NCBI GenBank assembly: GCA_910574455.1
Contig: CAJSYZ010000001.1
Coordinates: 5,235,518-5,299,517, forward strand
Length of the DNA stretch: 64,000 nucleotides
DNA from: Trichaptum fuscoviolaceum
Taxonomy: Eukaryota > Basidiomycota > Agaricomycetes > Hymenochaetales > Trichaptaceae
Direction of reading: 5' to 3'
Shown here: positions 57,551 to 64,000 of the stretch, piece by piece
Layout of the letters: the number at the start of each line of letters is the position of its first letter
How positions within the stretch are numbered: position 1 is the first letter of the stretch
The notes under the pieces: model-generated
What the model was told of the DNA's origin: nothing
The model's input: only the letters and a program-made list of their open reading frames with translations
Databases searched by the model: none
Program-made: the position numbers and the translations under genes

Positions 57551-58732
57551 TTAGACGGAGATGCAGCTATAAAGCACCCGATATATGGAACCCGATATAT
57601 GGGTACATATATCAGGGAGCTTTAACGGTGCGGGGTATTGGGAGTCTTGCTGCGCGATCGGCCTACGTAGATGGAACGTAACAAACTCGTCGTTTGTCAT
57701 CAAAAGGCCGTTGTTGTGAAGACAGAGTAGGCGAGGGCTGGACCGCTTGAGGAATGAGAGAACGGTAGCGAATGTCAACTGACCACTTGGACGGCTATGC
57801 GCTCTGTCGAGTTGTAAGTGGCTCAGCTTTGGCGCAGTCAAGTATTTGAACGGAAAGTCATAGACAGTGGTCGTATTCAGAGAGGATAGGTTTCGTAAAA
57901 CGACAGAGCTATTCAGCTCTTCGGGTTCGATCTCGACCTTGCCGTACGACAAGGTCAGTTCCTTTAGCAAAGGAGAGAAATATGGGAACTTTGCAAAGTT
58001 ATCCAAGGAAATTACGGCGTCGTAGAGTTCGAGCTTCGTGATGTTCGTCGTGCGCAGGCCATCCAGAACTAGCGATACTTTTTCAAGCATAAGGGTTCGT
58101 AGATTCGGTGGTAACCCGTCGTCAACGAGATAGCGGTTTGTTGACTCATACTCCTCACCAACAAGGTAAAGAGTTTCAAGCTTCGGCGCGTCTTGAATGT
58201 AGGATGGTCGGTTGCTTGCATGCGAATAATCGCTTGACATGAATCGTTCTAGTTCAGGAAATTTCAAGGTCGCCAATGTTTGGAGAAAATCTCGATAAAG
58301 GCTAGAGGTAAGACCGATGTCCAATCCTTCCCATCTATGACAATGCTCGATAAGAATGTCATAGAGAGAGGTGTCCCTATCCATGTGGCACGTACAATGA
58401 AGCGGGGCTTCATCCCATTCGAATGTGATCTTTAACGAGAACGGGAGAGGAGACGACCTTCGCAGCCACTCGGAAAGAATATCACAAGGGAATTTAAGGC
58501 CATCTTCGGACTGAAATGTACTTGTCCAAAGGCACAGGGAGAGTCGTGACCAAAGTAGACGGTAAGCCAAAGCCACACCTTTCCACGTATTGCTAACATG
58601 TGTCAAGACTACTGGTGCTTCAAGAGGTGAATGTCCAGGGAGGTTGTCGTCATCTTCTGCGTACGGAAGGCACCTTGAGAAAATTTTGCCGAGAAGTTCC
58701 GGCGAGTTGAGAACAATCCCAGATGCTGTCAT
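57551..58732 (-). CDS. F-box/LRR-like protein, C-terminally truncated
   Basis: From ATG 58732 (MTASGIVLNSPELLGKIF) about 393 residues. F-box-like start SPELLGKIFSRCLP, then APVVLTHVSNTWKGVALAYR followed by LLWSRLSL; leucine-rich repeats after (APKLETLYLVGEE, LPPNLRTLMLEKVSLVLDGL, FSPLLKELTLSYG, APKLSHLQLDRA). The alignment with the pseudogene at 11054-12346 ends at MTNDEF; the last about 45 residues (HLRRPIAQQDSQYPAPLKLP on) are unrelated, where the relic continues with further leucine repeats. So the tail is replaced near 57680 and the gene may be a truncated copy. Confidence 0.7.
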   Translation of the reverse strand: MTASGIVLNSPELLGKIFSRCLPYAEDDDNLPGHSPLEAPVVLTHVSNTWKGVALAYRLLWSRLSLCLWTSTFQSEDGLKFPCDILSEWLRRSSPLPFSLKITFEWDEAPLHCTCHMDRDTSLYDILIEHCHRWEGLDIGLTSSLYRDFLQTLATLKFPELERFMSSDYSHASNRPSYIQDAPKLETLYLVGEEYESTNRYLVDDGLPPNLRTLMLEKVSLVLDGLRTTNITKLELYDAVISLDNFAKFPYFSPLLKELTLSYGKVEIEPEELNSSVVLRNLSSLNTTTVYDFPFKYLTAPKLSHLQLDRAHSRPSGQLTFATVLSFLKRSSPRLLCLHNNGLLMTNDEFVTFHLRRPIAQQDSQYPAPLKLPDICTHISGSIYRVLYSCISV

Positions 58733-59299
58733 AGCAGCCAGGGAGACGCTAGAGAGCACACACGGTATAAACCTAGTATGAAGTTAAATCAGTTGCGGAC
58801 ATAGAATCGTATAAGTAGAACTTGCCTGTTCTGTTTCTGACAGTCGTAGCAATATACAAACAAACTGGTAAGCAAGGGATGGAGAATATGACGATCGGAG
58901 ATGGCTCACGAAAGGTAGAGTTTTATAGAGAAAATGTGGAGGCTCAAGTACGGTAGGCGAGAAGACCACTCAAGCATGAAAGCTCCCCCATGCTTTGCAG
59001 TGAGAACAAAGCCCAGGGAGCCACCGAATGCATCTTCACAACGTAAGGTGGTCTATTTACCCCAGCCTTTTTTCAGAGATCATTGTGCTGATTGTGTAAG
59101 ATATCCATGGGCAATCACAGTCTCATTGACATAATAAATACAACAATGATAGTAGTGGTGGGCCAGTGGAGAACTTAATTCAGTCGTCAGCGGCGACGAT
59201 TGACCTCAGGCTTAGAATTTAAAGCGTGAGAACTTTAACCTGCCGACTGACCAAAACTCAGAAGTCTGGGAAAGCTTACTGTAAGTTAAGCTTTATCTA
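58733..59299. other. Upstream flank of the truncated F-box gene; paralogous to 12347-12890
   Basis: Shares blocks with the upstream region of the F-box pseudogene, including CAACAATGATAGTAGTGGT and GCCGACTGACCAAAACTC. Homology to the 12.9-kb locus ends at about 59275 and the U6/F-box segmental duplication begins at 59281, so two duplications abut here. Confidence 0.55.
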
Positions 59300-59325
59300 G
59301 TGTCCCCTTCGGGGTGACATACGAA

Positions 59326-59356
<31 letters not shown>

Positions 59357-61208
59357 GGCCCCTGCACAAGGATGACACGCTTTTCAGAGTGGAATGCACT
59401 TCGGTGCTCAATATTTATTGCTTTATTTTTGTGTAAATTATAGATGTTTATTCAAACAGTGACTTCACACCACGTTAGACAATCAATTTGTCATATTTTT
59501 ATGGAGTGTTGCACTGTTCGACGTTGGTCGAGTTTGAACCACTGGCACCGATTGTGCTGTCTGCTGTGAACCGTCATACCGGTGACACTGTTCTACACTA
59601 ATCATTTTTTTTAGTAATCTCTTTTACCCTCGAAGAACCTGACGTTGCGGGCGTCTGCTCCAGGAACCGGTCGACCACACCAATAACTGCCAATACATCT
59701 ATGCGTATTGATGAACTCCACGTCGGCCATACGAAATACCTCGTTCTCTCGGAGCTTTTCTTCATGTACGTCGTGCAGGGGCATTTCAAGGCGTTTCACC
59801 CAAACTCGATCCCATATTTCACTCCCGCCCTCCTTGGATTCTTCAAAGCCGCAGTCGGCAGGTCCTCGTTTGCGGCATCGTGCACGGATAAGGTCCACGA
59901 TGTCCCAGAAGCCAGGCTCGTCTTTCCTATCCCACGTCCTATGCCATTCGTCCCTTACGACGATCTCCCCGAAGCTGTGTATCACGGAGAGGCGCGGGCA
60001 GATGGATGGATCATGGAGCATGCGCAGATCAGAGCGACATAATTTGGGGTGTTCGACGCTGAGCTCCTGTAGGTCCGGCATAGCTCGCAGTATGCTTTCA
60101 AGATCCGTATTCGTCGCCTCATCACCTCCGGTCGAGTAGCTGAACTTCTGCAAACGCATGTGTGATCGTTGCAGGAATTCGATGATCGTGATGCCGTGAT
60201 CGTCTGATCTACTGGATCCCGGGTTCATTTTCCTGGTGGCGATCTTGAGCTCCTCCAGCACCGGCGCTGTCACCAAGTTGAGAGGGAAATAACTCCCTTT
60301 ATTCTGTATGCTGAGGCTAATCAAGTTATCCAGAAAGCATTGCTGTGGCTCATCTTCCTCACGATCGTCCTCCTGTGGAGGATCCCCGCGGAACCTCGTC
60401 GTAGGTAGTACGAACGATACAACAAGCCTTTCGAGCAGAGGGAAGGCAGCTGAGAATCGAATAACAGCCTTGTCGGAAATCTTCACGTTGCTGAGTACCA
60501 ATTCTTTGATCGACGTCCCGCGAGGATGTCTGTTGATGCATATCGTCATGTTCGCGTAGCTTAAAGATCGTAAGTTGATGGATAGTTCGGTGGGTTGAGC
60601 GCCAGAGATTGCCAGGCTTCTCAGATTTGGCGCCGAGCGGTGAAATATGTCCCTTTGCCGTAACGGATGTCCACTAAGTGCGTGCTTGAGTTCGAACGTC
60701 TTCAAGCAAGGAAATTCGTAGTTCGAAGGGTGATAGAACGGCGATAGGGCTGTTTCTGGGAGTTCAATGCTAACATCCTCCCAGCGCTTCGTGTGTTTGA
60801 GAAGTGCGTCCACCATGGCGGTGAGGTATATGGACTCGGCATCATCAGATTTTGAGTCACCACGGCTGATGCGCACAGAGAGCGGGAGCGAGCGAGACTG
60901 CTTCAGCCAGAAGAGCAACGCTTGTAACATTCGTTTTGGATAAACTTCTTTGAGCCAGTAAGGTCTGTCCATGTGGAGATGGACGCATGCCCAGAGTTCC
61001 GGAGTTGCAAGCGCCTCGCTGCGCCAGAGCCTACTGACATGTGCGAGCGATAGAGGTGCTCCTTCTTCTGAGATTGAGGGGAACTGGAGATGAGAGTTAA
61101 CTACGAGAGACCAGTCTTCTGGGTCATGCTCCAGTTTCCTAGGTTCGTCCGGGAGGCAAAACGTGAATATCAAGCAGAGCAGCTCGGTTATATTCAGTAC
61201 ACGAGTCA
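59281..61208. repeat. Segmental duplication, copy 2 (U6 plus F-box gene)
   Basis: Counterpart of 47498-49425 in the same orientation, 11783 bp away. It carries a second U6 and a second intact F-box gene. Confidence 0.95.
59300..59416 (+). ncRNA. U6 spliceosomal RNA, copy 2
   Basis: Identical to copy 1 over the RNA, with the ACAGAGA box, AGC triad and intramolecular stem-loop all kept. Only about 19 bp upstream of the RNA are shared with copy 1, so the two genes have different upstream promoter regions. Whether both are transcribed cannot be told from sequence. Confidence 0.93.
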
Positions 61209-61227
61209 CTGCCAATGTCGAGTTCAT
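59611..61227 (-). CDS. F-box/LRR-like protein, copy 2
   Basis: 538 residues from ATG 61227 (MNSTLAVTRVLNITELLCLI). Apart from the first ten residues it is nearly identical to copy 1, with scattered conservative changes (for example SVRISRGDSKSDDAESI for SVRISRSDSKFDDAESI, and SDKAVIRF for SNKAVIRF). Intact, single exon, convergent with U6 copy 2. The different N-terminus marks the edge of the duplication, so the two copies have different promoters. Confidence 0.85.
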   Translation of the reverse strand: MNSTLAVTRVLNITELLCLIFTFCLPDEPRKLEHDPEDWSLVVNSHLQFPSISEEGAPLSLAHVSRLWRSEALATPELWACVHLHMDRPYWLKEVYPKRMLQALLFWLKQSRSLPLSVRISRGDSKSDDAESIYLTAMVDALLKHTKRWEDVSIELPETALSPFYHPSNYEFPCLKTFELKHALSGHPLRQRDIFHRSAPNLRSLAISGAQPTELSINLRSLSYANMTICINRHPRGTSIKELVLSNVKISDKAVIRFSAAFPLLERLVVSFVLPTTRFRGDPPQEDDREEDEPQQCFLDNLISLSIQNKGSYFPLNLVTAPVLEELKIATRKMNPGSSRSDDHGITIIEFLQRSHMRLQKFSYSTGGDEATNTDLESILRAMPDLQELSVEHPKLCRSDLRMLHDPSICPRLSVIHSFGEIVVRDEWHRTWDRKDEPGFWDIVDLIRARCRKRGPADCGFEESKEGGSEIWDRVWVKRLEMPLHDVHEEKLRENEVFRMADVEFINTHRCIGSYWCGRPVPGADARNVRFFEGKRDY

Positions 61228-61692
61228 GGCCCTCTACTTGTACAGCTGTAAGACTTTCGTCGAGACCTGAGAGCTTATTCGGGTTCCGATTAGCAAGTCA
61301 ATCCTGAATGCAGAAGCGCAAGCCTTACTGTGTGTGTCGTTGCTCGGCCTTTAACAGTGAACTAATCACACTAGTAATCGGATAGTAGATCGCCTGGAGA
61401 TCTGAGAGAGTGCGCAGAATTCAGTGAAGGGGTAGTGTAATTTATGAGCTATATCGTTTTAAGGCAGAAATTTAAGTTATCGTCATGAGAGTCTTGTGAG
61501 TAGTTGTGGTACAAAGGAAAGCGAACCACAGTCACTCAGGCGCAGTGGCAGACGGAGGTCCAACTTGAATATATTTTCCCACGACACTCAGAGTCTCCCG
61601 TCTATCCTCCCGCCTAGTACTGAAGTTGTGTTTGCGCGAATATATAAGAGAGCCCATCTCTCCTGCTTTGCTCTAATCCCACTCCTGAAACA
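61228..61692. other. Intergenic with promoter of the DUF4139 gene
   Basis: Contains isolated words (CACTCAGGCGCAGTGGCAG, CCAACTTGAATAT near 61540). No gene. Confidence 0.4.
61641..61648 (+). promoter_or_regulatory. TATA box
   Basis: TATATAAG, 45-52 bp upstream of the ATG at 61693, in a typical position for a TATA-driven fungal promoter with a very short 5' UTR. Confidence 0.55.
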
Positions 61693-64000
61693 ATGAAGAC
61701 TTCTGTCGCAGATGCGCAGGCGACACCTACTGTCGAGCTAGACGCGTCGGAGCATCCTATCAAGGCTGTCACTGTGTTCAACTCGCACAAGGCAGAAGTT
61801 TTCCGGACGTTTACAGTTGACCTCGAGGTGCGTGACTCGAGTCATGACTTCATTATGATATTATCAAGATATCCGTCATTAATGCATTCTTTGTCCTCGA
61901 CAGGAGGGCGAAAATGTTATCCACATTACCTCCATCCCGTCTTGCATTGACACCGACAGTGCACGTATAACTGGGCTCGGAGAAGCAATCCTCTTCGACG
62001 TTGTTTGCACAGCTCCCGAACTCCACGCCAATGGAGGGTTGTTCGCTCGTCCCGCCTCATCTCCAGCAATAGCTGCTCTCGAGCGCAAACGGGCGGTCCT
62101 ACAAGGTGAGAGGAACCTCCAGGGGCACGCAGCAGACATACTCGTCAGCTATGGCCAAAGGCTCAGCACGGAGATGGAGCACGGTGGAATAGAAATGATA
62201 GACGCATTCCTGGATGGCATGATCAAAAGAGGCAGTGCAGCGCTGAAGCAGACTGAAGAACTGGATGCAAAGATCGCGGAGCTGGACAGGGTGATAGAGG
62301 ACGAGAGGAAGAAAGAGAGAGGTCGCCCGCAATTGACAGGGAGTGTAACGGCAGTGATCATGACTAAAAAACAGGGCAGTGTTGAGATAGCATTGACTTA
62401 CAGTATGTTTTCCATTTAACTCTGGATTCGATATTTAGTTTCTATACAGTGGTTACCAGTGCCATGTGGTCCGCTACGTACGACCTCCACGCAACGACCG
62501 AGAACGGGCACCCTTCATCGTCCGTATCACTGCACTATCGTGCCGCCATTCAGCAAAATACAGGCGAGGACTGGCGGGACACCTCCATCTCGGTCAGCTC
62601 GGCGACACCAGGCCAATGGCAGGCAATTCCTTCATTACGTGCCCTTCTAATCCGGCCCTCTTGGCACCGAGATTGGGTTTATAATACTGCAAACAGAGGT
62701 CAGTCTTCTATGTTCGGGCCGTTAAGAGCACCTACTACACCAGGACACCTGTTTGGCGGAGGTAGAAATTCGGACGTTCTTCAGCAGCCGGAGCGTCCGA
62801 CTCAGGCGTCTGGAAGCCTATTTGGCAGTCAACCTGCGCCCCCGGTGCATTCTCAGCAACAACGTCCACTGTTTGGACAACCCGAACCTGGCTTTTCCCT
62901 CAGTCAACCTGCGCCCCCGGTGCATTCTCAGCAACAACGTCCACTGTTTGGACAACCCGAACCTGGCTTTTCCCTCAGTGGTCCCACCGGACTCTTTAGC
63001 AACTCAAATCAGCCTGCAGGCTTTGCCTCCATACATCAGGCACCTGTCGCACCATCGGCTGGTGTAAATTTGCCTGGGATTGCGTCGGTTATGGGTGGTG
63101 CGTTTCGGTCGTTCGGGTCTGCCAGTCCTCTTGATGCAACTGGTTCTACTGGGCCTGCGTCAACTGCACCGGGAGCCTCAGCTAATCATGCTGCTCAACA
63201 ACACCAATTGGGTTCAGTCGTTCTCAGTGAGGAACGGACGAATGTCGGTATGCCCATGTCGACGGCACCTATGTCTGATACCAATATAAATACGGCAGCG
63301 GATGCCAACAAAGGGTGGGCAGAGACAAAGGCCGTAGTCTCCCAGAGCGCGGTCTCCAGCACCTTCCGCGTTGAAGGCAATTGCTCGGTCCTCAGCGGGC
63401 TGACCCCGCATAAAGTCGCAATCGCAATTCTGAAGTTTGACGCAAAGCTGAACTATGTATCTGTCCCTAGATCGCTCCCGAATGCTTTCTTACAGGTGCG
63501 TATGAGTTTTTGTCTTATGCTATCCTTTCTGGGTAGCCTTTAATGTCTGGAAGTAGGGCGAAATTTTGAATACAAGCGAGTATAAGCTTCTGCCAGGTAC
63601 TGTGAATGTCTACTTGGACAGTAGCCCAGTATCTAAAGTGGACATCCCTGTATGTTCTATTACAACTCCAAGCGTCCGAATCTATATAAACATATTTCTT
63701 TTGCTACGAATAGGACGTCAACCCTGATGAATCTTTCAACTGTACGTTTGGGCCCGATCCTTCCATACGAATCAAGTACACACGTCTACCGCGTGCAGTA
63801 AAGAAGGCCAGCTCGCAATTTGTGACGGAGACATCGGTGGCGACTTACAAAGTACAGACGGCGATTCAGAACAAACATACCTTTCCCATCACCGGCCTGA
63901 TCGTCCGGGACGCCGTGCCAACCATAGATTCGTCCTCGGCAGCTGCGGCCTCGAATGACACCAAGGTTATTTTGAAGCACCCCGAGGGTCTGGGTGAAGC
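61693..64000 (+). CDS. DUF4140/DUF4139 protein with FG-rich insert, 3' end outside window
   Basis: Exons 61693-61827, 61904-62402, 62450-63495, 63557-63649 and 63714 onward join in phase. Residues about 20-130 (HPIKAVTVFNSHKAEVFRTF, NVIHITSIPSCIDTDSARIT) fit the DUF4140 domain, followed by a coiled coil (KQTEELDAKIAELDRVIEDE) and the start of DUF4139 (SAMWSATYDLHATTENG, VSLHYRAAIQQNTGEDWRDT). A Gln/Pro/Ser-rich insert (about 295-500) with FGxx motifs, such as LFGGG, LFGSQ and LFGQPEPGF, splits DUF4139, which resumes at YVSVPRSLPNAFLQ, LLPGTVNVYLD and HTFPITGLIVRDAVP. Related proteins occur widely in fungi; the bacterial relative is the mucoidy-inhibitor family. No biochemical role is established to my knowledge. 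The insert contains a 75-bp direct repeat. Confidence 0.85.
62826..62975 (+). repeat. 75-bp direct repeat encoding FG-containing units
   Basis: Two copies starting at 62826 and 62901, each encoding a 25-residue unit that starts QPAPPVHSQQQ and contains LFGQPEPGF. The copies are nearly or fully identical, which implies recent duplication within the coding sequence. Confidence 0.9.

Noticed and set aside
1..64000. CRISPR array or prokaryotic operon structure
   Set aside because: Spliceosomal introns throughout and no regular spacer-repeat arrays.

Overview
This window looks like nuclear DNA of a basidiomycete fungus, most likely an Agaricomycete. Nearly every gene is split by short GT-AG introns of about 45-90 bp. 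The gene families seen are typical of that class: a Plavaka DNA-transposon gene, F-box/leucine-rich proteins, a frameshifted multipass membrane-protein family, a half-size ABC transporter of a type common in these fungi, a DUF4139-type protein and a chromodomain Ty3/gypsy retrotransposon. No prokaryotic features, CRISPR arrays or convincing tRNAs were seen.

Layout. 0-4.9 kb holds a decayed MFS transporter, a frameshifted membrane-protein gene and a 550-bp MITE. 5-10.6 kb is the quietest part, with an intact SAM37/metaxin-like mitochondrial import subunit (-) and an intact ten-exon ABC transporter (+). 11-14.3 kb has an F-box pseudogene and a three-copy 120-bp tandem repeat. 15.5-23 kb is a 3.1-kb tandem duplication of a gene with a trypsin-like Ser motif (GDSG); the left copy is broken by one extra T. 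23.7-26.8 kb is a six-exon coiled-coil gene whose frame is broken inside a 196-bp (CCCTTT)n tract. 28-30 kb is a frameshifted gene. 31.3-35.3 kb is an intact nine-exon Plavaka transposase gene. 35.8-46.9 kb is one lineage-specific host gene split by a 6.7-kb LTR retrotransposon (38.5-45.2 kb). 47.5-61.2 kb is an F-box gene cluster with two U6 snRNA genes (a 1.93-kb segmental duplication), a non-autonomous hAT element, a second MITE and F-box relics. 61.7 kb to the end is the 5' part of a DUF4140/DUF4139 protein carrying an FG-rich insert.

The most unusual signal is in the non-coding DNA from about 14.3 to 37 kb. It is built largely from a small vocabulary of short words. Each word is a 5-mer odd palindrome with C or G at its centre (TASTA, TTSAA, CASTG, GASTC, CTSAG), joined by single G or C bases, so that 11-bp quasi-palindromes of the form 5-S-5 recur hundreds of times. 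A second unusual signal is that several genes here contain serial runs of small symmetric exons whose flanking introns or exon sequences resemble each other. Many reading frames differ from intact copies by single-base indels, so assembly indel error has to be excluded before every break is called a pseudogene.
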